Numbered from the stretch's first letter, positions 15,773 through 25,325 are shown. The stretch: DNA of 64,000 nt from Pelagicoccus mobilis (GCF_016595505.1 NZ_JAENIL010000027.1:1-64000); one strand, 5' to 3'. Program-made: numbers and translations. The notes: a model not told the origin generated them from the letters alone.

Positions 15773-17470
15773 TTAGTCTATCTTTTTGGGGAGACCTTGC
15801 ATGACGTTTCGCGCGTGGTTGGCGATGCGTTCGAAGGTGTTGACGATGTCGAAGTAGAGCAGCTCGCCTTTTACGTTGTCTGGAGACTCCATCATGCGGC
15901 CGACGGAGCGTTTGCGGAGTTCCTTGCGCTTTTCGTTGATGGCTTGCTCGAAGTCTAGAGTCATCTCCATGTCGGCTGCGGATACTTCCGAGTCGAGCTT
16001 GGAGCTGTAGAGTTCGATGAAGCGTTGGACGAGCTTGCCGAACTGGATGACTTCCTTTTCCGCGGCGTCGGTTACCAGGCGGTTCTTCTTGTAGCGGCGT
16101 ACGGCGCGATTGGTCATGCGGTGACAGCAGTCGCCGATTTCCTCGAGCTCTGAAGCGACACGCATGTAGGAGAAGGCTCGCTCGCGGGTCTCTTCGGAAA
16201 CTTCGTCGGACGTACAGCGGATGAGGTACTCGGTGAGCTCGTCGGTGAGAACATTGCTCTCCTTTTCGAGGGCGTTGAGTTCCTTGACCTGGGAGGACAT
16301 GTCCTTGTCGGGGTGCTCGTAGACGTCGATGAACTTCTCGAACATTTCCTGGGTGATGCCACCGAGTCTTTGGACGGCGCGGGTGGCTTCCTGGAAGTTG
16401 AGCTCGCCAGCGCGAAGGTTGTACGAGTGCAGGTACTGGAAAGTGCCTTCTTGCCCGGTGTCCTTATCCTTCACCATGCGAGTGACGAGGGTCGCGATGC
16501 GTGGGACGAAGGCCACGAGCAGGATGATGTTCGCGAAGTTGAAGGTGGTGTGGAAGAGAGCGAGCTTGTTGGTGAGGTCGGTACGCTCGCTGCCGAGCTT
16601 TTCCCAGGGGAGGAAGCTGGTGGAGAAGTCGTAGAGCCAATGGATGAAGTTCGAAAACGGCACTATGAGTATCAAGACCCAGATCACCCCTATGATGTTA
16701 AACATGAAGTGGGCTCGGGCGGCGCGTTTCGCGGCGGTGTTGGCCGGGAGAGACGCGAGCCATGCGGTGATGGTGGTGCCGATGTTTTCGCCGAGGATGA
16801 TGGCGATGGATTGCTCGAAGTTGAGCCAGCCCAGATTGGCCATCGTGAGAGTGATCGCCATGGCGGCGGAGGAGCTCTGCACGACTACGGTCAGCAGGGT
16901 GCCGAGGAAAACGAAGATGATGATGGAGGCGAAACCGTATTGGGAGAAGCTGGCGAGCCACTCGAGGACTTCGGTGTTGCTCTTAACGTCTGGAACGGAG
17001 TTCTTGAGTTCGCCGAGGCCGAGGAAGAGGAGACCGAATCCGGTCAGGAAGCCGCCGAGGTGGCGGCGTTTGACGCCTTTGAGGAAACTGAGGGCGACGC
17101 CGATGCCGATGATGGGTACGGCGATGGCGGTGACCTTGAACTTGAAGCCGAAGAGGCTGACGATCCAAGCGGTGATGGTGGTGCCGAGATTGGCTCCCAT
17201 GATCACGCCGATCGACTGGGTGAGGTTGAGCAGTTGGGCGTGCACGAAGCTCACGACCATGACGGTTGTCGCCGAGGAGGACTGGACCAGGCAAGTGATA
17301 AAGAAGCCTGTGATGATGCCGGCGAAGCGGTTGGTGGTCATGCTGCCCATGATGGAGCGAAGCTTCTCGCCGGAGAGCTTGAGGATGGACTCGCTCATCA
17401 GCTTCATGCCGAAGATGAAAATTCCCAGGGCGCCGAGGACCTGGAGGAGGAGCAGGAATGTGTCGTACAT
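15773..17470 (-). CDS. Na+/phosphate symporter with PhoU-like C-terminal domain
   Basis: A 565-residue inner-membrane protein. The transporter half has the paired repeat motifs of the Na/Pi (NptA, SLC34-like) family: VQSSSATTVM (about 60-69) with GANLGTTITAW, and VQSSSAAMAI (about 197-206) with GENIGTTITAW. The last about 200 residues form a helical PhoU-like domain with repeated acidic segments (SELEEIGDCCHRMTNRAVR). It takes up inorganic phosphate with sodium, consistent with a marine habitat. It is divergent from the SLC12-like transporter gene, with a 198-base shared promoter region. Confidence 0.92.
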   Translation of the reverse strand: MYDTFLLLLQVLGALGIFIFGMKLMSESILKLSGEKLRSIMGSMTTNRFAGIITGFFITCLVQSSSATTVMVVSFVHAQLLNLTQSIGVIMGANLGTTITAWIVSLFGFKFKVTAIAVPIIGIGVALSFLKGVKRRHLGGFLTGFGLLFLGLGELKNSVPDVKSNTEVLEWLASFSQYGFASIIIFVFLGTLLTVVVQSSSAAMAITLTMANLGWLNFEQSIAIILGENIGTTITAWLASLPANTAAKRAARAHFMFNIIGVIWVLILIVPFSNFIHWLYDFSTSFLPWEKLGSERTDLTNKLALFHTTFNFANIILLVAFVPRIATLVTRMVKDKDTGQEGTFQYLHSYNLRAGELNFQEATRAVQRLGGITQEMFEKFIDVYEHPDKDMSSQVKELNALEKESNVLTDELTEYLIRCTSDEVSEETRERAFSYMRVASELEEIGDCCHRMTNRAVRRYKKNRLVTDAAEKEVIQFGKLVQRFIELYSSKLDSEVSAADMEMTLDFEQAINEKRKELRKRSVGRMMESPDNVKGELLYFDIVNTFERIANHARNVMQGLPKKID

Positions 17471-17668
17471 TTTTTGGCTAGTTAATGGGTCGGTGCGCCA
17501 TGAGGGTGCGCGGGGAGGAAGGAGAAGTCAGGGATTTGGCCTAAGGCAACGAGAAATGTTACATTTCTGGGACCTTAGCTCGGTTTTCTCGTGAGAGGGG
17601 AAAGTGGGCGGGCTGGGTTTTACAATTTGGCGGTTGTTGGAGACTTGATCTGGGAAGGGGAATGCGCG

Positions 17669-19840
17669 ATGCAGGTCGCCTTTCTTTTCATGGAGAAGCC
17701 AGCTCAGAAATTTGGGACCTTTGGCGGGGTGTTCGTGCCGAACGTGCTAACGATCCTCGGGGTCATCCTCTTCCTTCGTTCGGGTTGGGTCGTGGGGAAT
17801 GCGGGGCTGACCGACGCCTTGCTGATGCTGTGCTTGGCGAATGCGGTGACGTTTATCTCGGCCTTGTCGCTCTCGGCGATCGCCACCAATACGAAGGCGC
17901 AGGGCGGGGGGGCGTATTTTCTGATTTCGCGTAGCCTTGGCTGGGAGTTTGGGGGAGCGATCGGTTTGCCGCTTTATCTGGCGCAGGCGATTTCGGTCGC
18001 GTTCTACGTGGTGGGTTTCACGGAGTCGGTGCAGTACCTGTTTCCGGATTTGGACGCGCGGGTATTTTCGCTGGGGACTCTGGGCGCGATCACGGTGGTG
18101 GCCTGGATCGGGGCGAGCGTGGCGGTGAAGGCGCAGTACGTGATCTTGGCGACTTTGGCGGTTTCGTTGGCCTCGTTCTTCATCGGCTTCCAGATCAGCG
18201 ATGGCTGGGAGGCTCGGATGGAGCCTGGCTATGAGGAGGGGCAGAATTTTTGGAGCGTGTTTGCTATCTTCTTTCCGGCGGTGACGGGCATCATGTCAGG
18301 GGTGAGCATGTCGGGGGATTTGAAGGATCCGACCCGGTCGATCCCGCGCGGTACGCTGTGGGCGGTGGCCTTCACGTTTTTCGTTTATGTGCTGCAGCTG
18401 ATCTGGCTAGCGATGGGCTCGAATCGGGATGCGTTGGTGGGGGACGCGTTGGTGATGCAGACGCTCTCTGTTTTTCCGCCTTTGATTATCGCGGGGCTTT
18501 GGGCGGCGACGTTGTCTTCGGCCTTGGCGAGCTTGGTTGCGGCGCCTCGCACGATGCAGGCCTTGGCGAAGGATCGTGTGGTGCCTCGCTTTTTGTCCAA
18601 GGGGCATGGGGCGTCGAACGAGCCGAGAATCGCGTTGGTGTTGAGCGCGGGGATCAGCGTGATCTGCGTTTGGGTGGGCGACCTGAATTTGATCGCGCCT
18701 CTGATCTCGATGTTCTTTTTGGCGACCTATGGGGCGGTGAATTTGGTGGCGGCCTTGGAGAGTTGGACGAGCAACCCGACTTATCGACCGACTTTCAAGG
18801 TGCACTGGCTGGTTTCCTTGGTGGGAGCGATTGCCTGTTTCGGCATCATGCTTTTGCTCAATCCGTTGGCGACGGTGCTGGCGGTGGCTCTGATCGTGAC
18901 GGCCTACACGATTCTTGCTCGTCGGGCGTATCGGACGGCATGGGGCGACATGCGCAGCGGCTTTTGGTTCGCGGTGGCTTGTATGGGCTTGCTGAAGCTT
19001 TACGCGTCTCGCCAGCACCAGCGAAATTGGCGCCCGGCTATCCTGGTGTTGATGAGCAATCTGAAGCAGAACAATCAGCTTCTGCGGTTTAGCCGCTATC
19101 TGGAGGCGAACAAAGGGGTGCTGTTTCTCTCGCACATTATTTTGGGCGATTGGAAGACTTCGAACGATCGGCAGAAGGCGTTGACGCGGCAGATCGACGA
19201 CCGGATTCTGGAGGAGCGGATGTCGGCGTTTTCCAAGGTGGTGATCGCCAAGGATTTTGAGCAGGGCGTTACCTCTTTGCTCCAGGGGGCTGGGCTGGGG
19301 AACTTGCAGCCCAACACGCTGATGATCGAGTGGGGAAGCGGCTGGCTGCGCGACCACGATTTTCCGCATACGGTGCATCAGGCCTTGGAGATGGAGGCGA
19401 ACTTGATCGTGTATTCCAAAGCGAAGGAGCCTGACTCTCATCTCTACTCGGTGATCGACGTCTGGTGGTCGGCTCGGGCGAACGGCTCGATGATGATCAC
19501 CTTGGCTCACTTGCTGCAGAGCAATCAGGCTTGGCAGGAGTCGCGTATCCGTATCCTGCGGATCATTCGGGACGAAGGCGGACGCGAAGCTGCGGAAGCG
19601 GGCATGGCCGAGCTGCTCAAGGACTCGAGAATCGAGGTGGAGCCGGTGATCGTGGTTTCCAAGGATCCTCCCTTGGAGTCGATCGCTCGGGAGAGCGCCC
19701 GTTCGGCGGTGACGTTTGTTGGCGTTTCGGTTCGAACTTTGGAGGAGGAGGCCGGGCCGCTGTCGAGCTACGCGCCTCTGGTGGATTCGGTGCAGGGGCA
19801 TCTTTTCCTGACCAAGAACTGGCACGACTTGGAGCTTTAA
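17669..19840 (+). CDS. SLC12-like cation-chloride cotransporter family permease (APC superfamily)
   Basis: About 723 residues. The N-terminal half has about 12 membrane segments and opens with KFGTFGGVFVPNVLTILGVILFLRSGWVVG, the signature region of Na-K-Cl/K-Cl cotransporters. TKAQGGGAYFLISRSLGWEFGGAIG and FPAVTGIMSGVSMSGDLKDP also match the family. A soluble C-terminal half (from about residue 445) resembles the SLC12 cytoplasmic domain. It probably moves K+, Na+, Cl- or amino acids; the ion set cannot be read. Start choice is uncertain (ATG at 17669 with GGAAGGGG upstream, or 17690). Confidence 0.85.
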   Translation: MQVAFLFMEKPAQKFGTFGGVFVPNVLTILGVILFLRSGWVVGNAGLTDALLMLCLANAVTFISALSLSAIATNTKAQGGGAYFLISRSLGWEFGGAIGLPLYLAQAISVAFYVVGFTESVQYLFPDLDARVFSLGTLGAITVVAWIGASVAVKAQYVILATLAVSLASFFIGFQISDGWEARMEPGYEEGQNFWSVFAIFFPAVTGIMSGVSMSGDLKDPTRSIPRGTLWAVAFTFFVYVLQLIWLAMGSNRDALVGDALVMQTLSVFPPLIIAGLWAATLSSALASLVAAPRTMQALAKDRVVPRFLSKGHGASNEPRIALVLSAGISVICVWVGDLNLIAPLISMFFLATYGAVNLVAALESWTSNPTYRPTFKVHWLVSLVGAIACFGIMLLLNPLATVLAVALIVTAYTILARRAYRTAWGDMRSGFWFAVACMGLLKLYASRQHQRNWRPAILVLMSNLKQNNQLLRFSRYLEANKGVLFLSHIILGDWKTSNDRQKALTRQIDDRILEERMSAFSKVVIAKDFEQGVTSLLQGAGLGNLQPNTLMIEWGSGWLRDHDFPHTVHQALEMEANLIVYSKAKEPDSHLYSVIDVWWSARANGSMMITLAHLLQSNQAWQESRIRILRIIRDEGGREAAEAGMAELLKDSRIEVEPVIVVSKDPPLESIARESARSAVTFVGVSVRTLEEEAGPLSSYAPLVDSVQGHLFLTKNWHDLEL

Positions 19841-20041
19841 GTTTAATCCCGGACAGGGCCTAGCCGAAATGCTGTTTCGCGCTACACTAGAGGGGTTCGA
19901 AGCTTGCCAAAATCTTGGTAGCGCTGTTGTTACTGCGTTTCCTGTCGTTTGATCCAAGAGCCGAGATTTGCTCTGCGGCGCTGCGTTTGGCGACGGATTT
20001 TGCCTACTGCCTTCGACCTTGGTCGGACCCAATTTACGCTT

Positions 20042-21856
20042 ATGAGCACCACGCCTAACCAACTTATTCCTGCCGATGCTCCCTTTGCTCCGGAGCAGGC
20101 GGCAGCGCTGAATTCTCTGCTGGGTTCAGCTAACGCCCAACAGGCCGCTTGGCTGAAGGGCTTTTTCGCCGGCCTTGTGGCGGGCGATCAGGGATTCGGT
20201 CAAGGAGCGGGAGCGCCCGCCGCTGGATCTGCACCGTTGACAATTCTCTTTGGCTCCGAGTCTGGAAATGCCGAAGGGCTTGCCGAGCAACTTAAGGAAG
20301 CTGCTTCTGCGGAAGGCTTCGCGTGCCAGGTCCTGGACATGGCGGATGCGAAGGTGGCTTCCCTCGCGAAGGCGGAGAATCTCTTCGTTTTGGTGAGTAC
20401 TTGGGGGGAAGGTGAACCTCCGAGCCGAGCGGCGGATTTCTATGACGAGATCATGGGGAAGGATGCCGGGAAGCTGGAAGGCGTGAATTTCTCGGTGCTC
20501 GGTTTGGGCGATAGCTCGTACACGAATTTCAACCAGATGGCTCGCGAGTTCGACAAGCGGATCGAGGAGCTGGGCGGCAAGCGAATTTTCGACAAGGTCG
20601 AGTGCGATGTGGATTTCGAAGCTCCTTACGCGGGCTGGGCCAAGGGAGCGATCGGCAAGCTCAAGGAAATCGCTAAGCCGGCCGCGGCGGCGGCAGCCCC
20701 GGTTTCGGAGGCTGCAGTCCCGGCTGCTCCCGAAAAGCCAGCTTATAACAAGTCTAATCCGTTCCCGGCGAAGATGCTCAAGAGCTTCAATCTCAATGCT
20801 GAGGGTTCGCTGAAGGAGACGATCCATGCCGAGATTTCGCTGGAGGGGTCGGGATTGACCTATCTGCCTGGCGACGCTTTGGCGGTGGTTCCGGAGAATG
20901 CTCCCGATTTGGTGGAGGAGTTTCTCGCGGTGGCTAAGCTTGATGGGCGGGAGAATGTTTCGTTCAAGGATGAGCTTTCGGTTCCCTTTGGAGATGTGCT
21001 CCGCAGGAAGCTTGACCTGCGGACTTTGAATACGTCGATCCTCAAGAAGTACGCGAAGGCCTGCGACCACAAGAAGCTGCTTGAGATCGCAAGCGATAAG
21101 AAGACGGCTACGGATTGGATCTGGGGACGGGACGTGGTGGATTTGATCAAGGAGTACCGGTCTTCGTTGAGGGCGGGAGATTGGGTGCACTTGTTGCGTC
21201 CGCTGGCTCCCCGTCTTTATTCGATTGCCTCGGCGATTTCGGCCCATCCGGAGGAGGTGCACCTCACGGTGGGGGCGGTTCGCTACGAAACGAACGGACG
21301 TGCCAAAAAGGGAGTCTGCTCTACCTTCATCGCTGACATGTGGAAAGAAGGCAGTACGGCGGGAGTCTATTTCCACGCCAACAAGAATTTCAAGCTGCCG
21401 GCCGATCCGAGCACGCCGATTATCATGGTGGGACCCGGCACGGGGATCGCGCCTTTCCGCTCTTTTATCGAAGAACGGGTGGCTACCGGAGCGACGGGGG
21501 AAAATTGGCTCTTTTTCGGCGATCAGCGTCGTGATTACGATTTCCTCTATCAGGGGGAATGGAATGACTATCTGGAAAAGGGCGCGCTGCAGAAGCTCGA
21601 CCTAGCGTTCAGTCGTGATCAGGAGCACAAGATCTATGTGCAGGACAGGATGCGCGAAAATGGTAAGGAGCTCTGGCAATGGCTTGATCGTGGCGCCTAC
21701 TTCTATGTTTGTGGCGACGCGTCCCGTATGGCCAAGGATGTGCATACGGCCCTCCTCGAAATTGTGGAGGAGCATGGCGGAATGAGCGCGGAGGATGCGC
21801 TCGCTTACGTCAAGAAGATGACCAAGGAGCGCCGTTACGGTCGGGACGTCTACTAG
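20042..21856 (+). CDS. cysJ: Sulfite reductase (NADPH) flavoprotein alpha subunit-like diflavin reductase
   Basis: A 604-residue cytosolic diflavin reductase. Domains in order: an N-terminal extension, flavodoxin/FMN (LFGSESGNAEGLAEQL, about 71-86), the connecting FAD domain with RLYSIASAI, then the NADPH domain with GPGTGIAPFRSFIEER and the C-terminal end RRYGRDVY that is typical of CysJ. It passes electrons from NADPH through FAD and FMN to a hemoprotein partner, normally CysI, in assimilatory sulfite reduction. No cysI is next to it here. The ATG at 20042 fits the CysJ N-terminus. A terminator follows. Confidence 0.92.
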   Translation: MSTTPNQLIPADAPFAPEQAAALNSLLGSANAQQAAWLKGFFAGLVAGDQGFGQGAGAPAAGSAPLTILFGSESGNAEGLAEQLKEAASAEGFACQVLDMADAKVASLAKAENLFVLVSTWGEGEPPSRAADFYDEIMGKDAGKLEGVNFSVLGLGDSSYTNFNQMAREFDKRIEELGGKRIFDKVECDVDFEAPYAGWAKGAIGKLKEIAKPAAAAAAPVSEAAVPAAPEKPAYNKSNPFPAKMLKSFNLNAEGSLKETIHAEISLEGSGLTYLPGDALAVVPENAPDLVEEFLAVAKLDGRENVSFKDELSVPFGDVLRRKLDLRTLNTSILKKYAKACDHKKLLEIASDKKTATDWIWGRDVVDLIKEYRSSLRAGDWVHLLRPLAPRLYSIASAISAHPEEVHLTVGAVRYETNGRAKKGVCSTFIADMWKEGSTAGVYFHANKNFKLPADPSTPIIMVGPGTGIAPFRSFIEERVATGATGENWLFFGDQRRDYDFLYQGEWNDYLEKGALQKLDLAFSRDQEHKIYVQDRMRENGKELWQWLDRGAYFYVCGDASRMAKDVHTALLEIVEEHGGMSAEDALAYVKKMTKERRYGRDVY

Positions 21857-21887
21857 GATTCCCCCTGTTCACAGCTCTCAGCTTCGA

Positions 21888-21918
21888 AGTCCGGCGCTCG
21901 GTGGTGCCGGGCTTTTTT
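21888..21918 (+). terminator. Terminator of cysJ
   Basis: Stem AGTCCGGC/GCCGGGCT (one G-T pair) with a 10-base loop, followed by a T run. Confidence 0.85.
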
Positions 21919-22072
21919 GTATCTGAGTGGAGTCTGTTTGGGACATAAAATGTATACGTTTGTTGTCCTTTATTTGTGTACTTAGCCTGGCTTTAGAGTT
22001 GATGGATTTTGTAAGCCGTTGATTGGCAGGGGTTGTGCCTCCGTTGGCGCCGTCGCTGCAAATAGGTAGGCA

Positions 22073-24535
22073 GTGAAAATATCGTCTACTATGAAAAACA
22101 AAACTAACTCTCTCGGTCGAAGCCTACTCTTGGGCTTTGGCCTTCTTGCCAGCGCTGCTGCGTCACAAGCTGCGGGATTGCTGACTCCCGTATCGTCTAG
22201 CGATCAGTTGCTGGATTTGCGGAGCCATCATGTCCGAGTGGTGATCAACAATGGCTTCGCTCGCACTGAGGTGGAACAGGTGTTCTCTAATCCGAATGCG
22301 TACGAGCTGGAGGCGATCTACTCGGCTCCGGTTCCGGAAGCGGGCGCTTTGTCCGAGTTGACGATCCATGCCGGTGAAAGAGTTCTCAATGGGGAGGTCG
22401 TGGCTAAGTCGGAAGCGGATCGAATTTACCAGGAGGAAAAGAGCCAAGGGAATGAGGTTGGAAAAGCGGACAAGAATTCGTATCAGAATTATGAATTCAG
22501 TGTCTACCCGGTGCCCGCTCAGGGTGAGGTTCGTATGAGCTATGTGTATTACGAGCCGCTGAAAATCGATACTGGGGTTGGGCGTTACACCTATCCTTTG
22601 GAGGAGGGCGGTACGGATGATGGGGCGACCTCCTTTTGGACAATGAATGATGTCGTGAGTTCGGATTTCAGTGTAGAGGTTGTGCTTAAGTCTGCGTACC
22701 CGGTGACGCGGACTCGAGTGCCGGAGTATGGAGGAGTGGCCCAGAAGCAGGAGGATGGAACGCTGCTTTACCGCTATGAAAGCCAAGGTGAGCTGCTGGA
22801 TCAGGACTTCGTTTTTTATTACATGCTCGAGGAGAATTTGCCGGGTCGTTTGGAGATGCTCACGTATCGAGAAAGCGAGGACAAGCCTGGGTCTTTCATG
22901 ATGGTGATGACTCCTGGCGTTGACTTGAAACCTTTGGAGGGCGGTGCTGACTATGTTTTCGCCCTCGATGTTTCCGGAAGCATGAAGGGGAAACTTCATA
23001 CTCTCACCACGGGAGTGAAAAAGGCGATCGGGCAGTTGAAGCCAGAGGATCGGTTTCGGATCGTGGCCTTTAGTGACTCGGCCTATGATCTTAACCGCGA
23101 GTGGGTGAACGTGACCGAAGCGAACGTTCGGGAGTCGCTCCATCGGCTGGACCAATTGGCTTCTGGCGGCGGTACGAATGTGTACGCAGGGGTGAGCCTA
23201 GCGATGGATCGATTGGATTCGGATCGGGTGGCGACATTGATTCTGGTGACGGATGGCGTGACCAATCGTGGGATCGTTGATCCGAAAGAGTTCTACAAGG
23301 TGATGCACCGGCAGGATTTCAGGTTCTATGGTTTCTTGCTTGGCAATAGCAGTAACTGGCCGCTCATGCAGTTGATGTGCGATGCGAGCGGGGGAAGTTA
23401 TCGTGCGGTGTCGAATAGCGACGACATCATAGGGGAGGTTCTGATTGCGAAAAACAAGATCGCCTACGAGAGTTTGAGGCAGGCTGAGTTGAGTATCAAA
23501 GGTGTGAATACCTATGACGTCGGTGATTTCAAGATCGGGAAAATCCACTTCGGGGACCAGCTTGTTCTCTTTGGACGTTACGAGGAAGGTGGCCCTGCAA
23601 AGGTGACATTGAAGGCAAGGGTGAACGGGCAGGATCAGACCTATTCGACGGAGATCGATTTTCCTGAAATAGATCGAGCTCATCCGGAGCTGGAGCGCAT
23701 GTGGGCGCTGGATCAGGTAAGGAAGATCGAAGTGAACAAGATGGCTGGCTTTGTTGAGGAAAGCGAAGCGAAGGTAGCGATCCGAGACATCGGAGTGGCT
23801 TATCAGATCGTGACTGATGAGACCTCGATGATTGCTCTGGACGATGACGGATTCTCGCGGCATGGAGTCGAGCGTCGTAATTTGGAGCGTGTTGCTCGGG
23901 AACAACAGGCTCGCCAGCATAGTCCAGCGTCGAATGGAGCGCAGCGTGTGGATGCTTCGGCGCCGATGTATCAGAGGAAAGCTCCCTCATTGGGAGGAGG
24001 AGGAGCTGGCGCGATCGAGCACTGGTTTCTGGGCCTGATATTGGCTGGAGGAGCTGTATTGGCAATTCGGGGACGAAAGAAAGGGAGCCAATCCAAGGCA
24101 TTTCTTTTGGTAGGAGCATTGACTGCGGGAGCGGTTACTGGGGATCGATTGGAAGCGAGCGGTGTGGATGGCTTTCGCTGGACAGATCGAGATACGCGCT
24201 TGCCGGCAGGCGAGAGTTCTATCGACCAATCGATTGCCAATTTTTGGGAGGTGAGTGAAGAGGAGGCTAGGGAGGACGCTCCTGCGCGGAGGCTATCGGC
24301 GACCCCACGTTATGTCCCGCCTCCCGTTAGCCATCCTGGCTGTTCACCAAGCAGGGTTGTTTATGAAATCGAGGACGGCCGGGATACGCATCGCGTGGAC
24401 CAGCGTCGTGATAGGAAGAATAGTCGAGGTCACTTCGGATTGAATCTGTTTAATGCGATTTCGGTATTTGACTTCGTTTGGGGCGAAGAGAGCCGTAGTG
24501 AATCGGATAGTTATTCTGGAAAAGTTAAACGATAG
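22073..24535 (+). CDS. Exported VIT and von Willebrand A domain protein with GlyGly-CTERM-like segment
   Basis: An 820-residue protein. A signal peptide ends near SQAAG (about 34). A VIT domain follows (about 40-165), then a vWA domain with the metal-binding motif DVSGSMKG (299-306) and TDG (393-395). At 640-670 comes a poly-Gly stretch, a hydrophobic helix and a basic cluster (SLGGGGAG, HWFLGLILAGG, RGRKK), the three parts of a GlyGly-CTERM sorting signal. Unusually, a second hydrophobic segment and about 130 further residues follow. Downstream come a tiny ORF and a rhomboid protease whose family processes such tails. GTG at 22073 has an AGGTAGG just before it; ATG at 22091 is the alternative start. 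Confidence 0.85.
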   Translation: MKISSTMKNKTNSLGRSLLLGFGLLASAAASQAAGLLTPVSSSDQLLDLRSHHVRVVINNGFARTEVEQVFSNPNAYELEAIYSAPVPEAGALSELTIHAGERVLNGEVVAKSEADRIYQEEKSQGNEVGKADKNSYQNYEFSVYPVPAQGEVRMSYVYYEPLKIDTGVGRYTYPLEEGGTDDGATSFWTMNDVVSSDFSVEVVLKSAYPVTRTRVPEYGGVAQKQEDGTLLYRYESQGELLDQDFVFYYMLEENLPGRLEMLTYRESEDKPGSFMMVMTPGVDLKPLEGGADYVFALDVSGSMKGKLHTLTTGVKKAIGQLKPEDRFRIVAFSDSAYDLNREWVNVTEANVRESLHRLDQLASGGGTNVYAGVSLAMDRLDSDRVATLILVTDGVTNRGIVDPKEFYKVMHRQDFRFYGFLLGNSSNWPLMQLMCDASGGSYRAVSNSDDIIGEVLIAKNKIAYESLRQAELSIKGVNTYDVGDFKIGKIHFGDQLVLFGRYEEGGPAKVTLKARVNGQDQTYSTEIDFPEIDRAHPELERMWALDQVRKIEVNKMAGFVEESEAKVAIRDIGVAYQIVTDETSMIALDDDGFSRHGVERRNLERVAREQQARQHSPASNGAQRVDASAPMYQRKAPSLGGGGAGAIEHWFLGLILAGGAVLAIRGRKKGSQSKAFLLVGALTAGAVTGDRLEASGVDGFRWTDRDTRLPAGESSIDQSIANFWEVSEEEAREDAPARRLSATPRYVPPPVSHPGCSPSRVVYEIEDGRDTHRVDQRRDRKNSRGHFGLNLFNAISVFDFVWGEESRSESDSYSGKVKR

Positions 24536-24546
24536 GTAGGAAAACG

Positions 24547-24666
24547 TTGGATACGGAGGTATCGGCGAATGCCGAGATACCGATGATCTTCATGGCCCTC
24601 GCTCAGATGCTGTACTTGCTGACGGGGGCTTTGAAGGTTGAAGGTAAGAATGGTTGGAAGTTATGA
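24547..24666 (+). CDS. Possible 39-residue membrane peptide between VIT/vWA and rhomboid genes
   Basis: A TTG start follows AGGTAGGA at good spacing, 11 bases after the preceding stop, and the TGA overlaps the ATG of the rhomboid gene as ATGA. The peptide has a short polar N-terminus, one hydrophobic stretch (IPMIFMALAQMLYLLTGAL) and a basic end (KVEGKNGWKL). No family is recognised. The ribosome site and stop-start overlap argue that it is translated and couples the two genes; ATG codons at 24583 and 24592 are alternative starts. Confidence 0.45.
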   Translation: MDTEVSANAEIPMIFMALAQMLYLLTGALKVEGKNGWKL

Positions 24667-25325
24667 ATGTGTTGAGTCGCGGTTTGCTTAGGGTTCCGTT
24701 CCTAACGCTTCTGATGGGAAGCGTTGCTCTCGGTATCCACTTTTTTGGGGAAACCGCGTTTGCGGCTCTTTGCTGGAAGCAAGCGTGTGTGGGTGCGGGC
24801 GAGGGATGGCGTTTGATGACGGGGCATCTTGTTCACGTATCGTCTTCTCACCTCGTCTACGATTTAGGGGCGTTTCTTGTATTGGGGAGCTTCGTAGAAG
24901 TGAGGGGCCGAAGTCGGTTTGTGTGGATCGTGCTTGGGACGGTTGTTTTGAGTTTCTTGTTCTTGGAGTGGAACGGTCGGTTTTCGGTCTATTGCGGGCT
25001 TTCCGGGATCGACATGGGATTGCTTGTCGGGGCGGCGACGATTCTTGTGCGAGACGGTTCTAAGGGTGGCGATCGGGTTCTGAGTGGATTGGGTTGGCTC
25101 GGGCTTTTCGCAGCGCTGGCGAAGATTGTCTGGGAGCTTTCTCGAGCGGAGGCGGTTTTTCTAGCTGGGGAGATGGGCGGATTCGAGGTCGCTACGGAGG
25201 CTCATTTGGCAGGTGCGGCGGCCGCGCTTGCCGCGTTGCTTCTTGACAACATACCAACTGGTCGGTTTAAAGGTCGGCAATGGCAGCGACCCGACAGGCT
25301 GAAGAGACTCGACAACGCATTCTAA
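24663..25325 (+). CDS. Rhomboid-family intramembrane serine protease, rhombosortase-like
   Basis: A 220-residue polytopic membrane protein. The catalytic serine motif GLSG is at 112-115 (Ser114) and the partner histidine is His181 in EAHLAGA, two helices later. The segment GWRLMTGHLVHVSSSHLVYDLGAFLVLGS (48-76) is typical of rhombosortases, which cleave and transfer proteins ending in GlyGly-CTERM. The candidate substrate is encoded two genes upstream. The ATG at 24663 overlaps the stop of the small ORF (ATGA). The last 46 bases overlap the tetR start and contain its promoter and operator. Confidence 0.82.
   Translation: MNVLSRGLLRVPFLTLLMGSVALGIHFFGETAFAALCWKQACVGAGEGWRLMTGHLVHVSSSHLVYDLGAFLVLGSFVEVRGRSRFVWIVLGTVVLSFLFLEWNGRFSVYCGLSGIDMGLLVGAATILVRDGSKGGDRVLSGLGWLGLFAALAKIVWELSRAEAVFLAGEMGGFEVATEAHLAGAAAALAALLLDNIPTGRFKGRQWQRPDRLKRLDNAF
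25243..25271 (+). promoter_or_regulatory. Promoter of the tetR gene with embedded operator
   Basis: TTGACA (25243-25248), a 17-base spacer and TTTAAA (25266-25271). The spacer contains ACCAACTGGTCGGT (25253-25266), which recurs at 25915-25928 before the RND gene. The start codon at 25280 is only eight bases past the -10 box, so the transcript would be leaderless or nearly so. The site lies inside the rhomboid coding region. Confidence 0.65.

Noticed and set aside
16313-17485. A 390-codon plus-strand frame antisense to the Na/Pi symporter gene
   Set aside because: Acidic low-complexity product; the symporter has both QSSSA repeats.
19841-20041. SAM or other riboswitch before cysJ
   Set aside because: No terminator hairpin or conserved core is visible in the 200 bases.
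18407-20062. A 551-codon open frame on the minus strand
   Set aside because: Antisense to the SLC12-like permease; Arg/His/Gln-rich composition with no motif.
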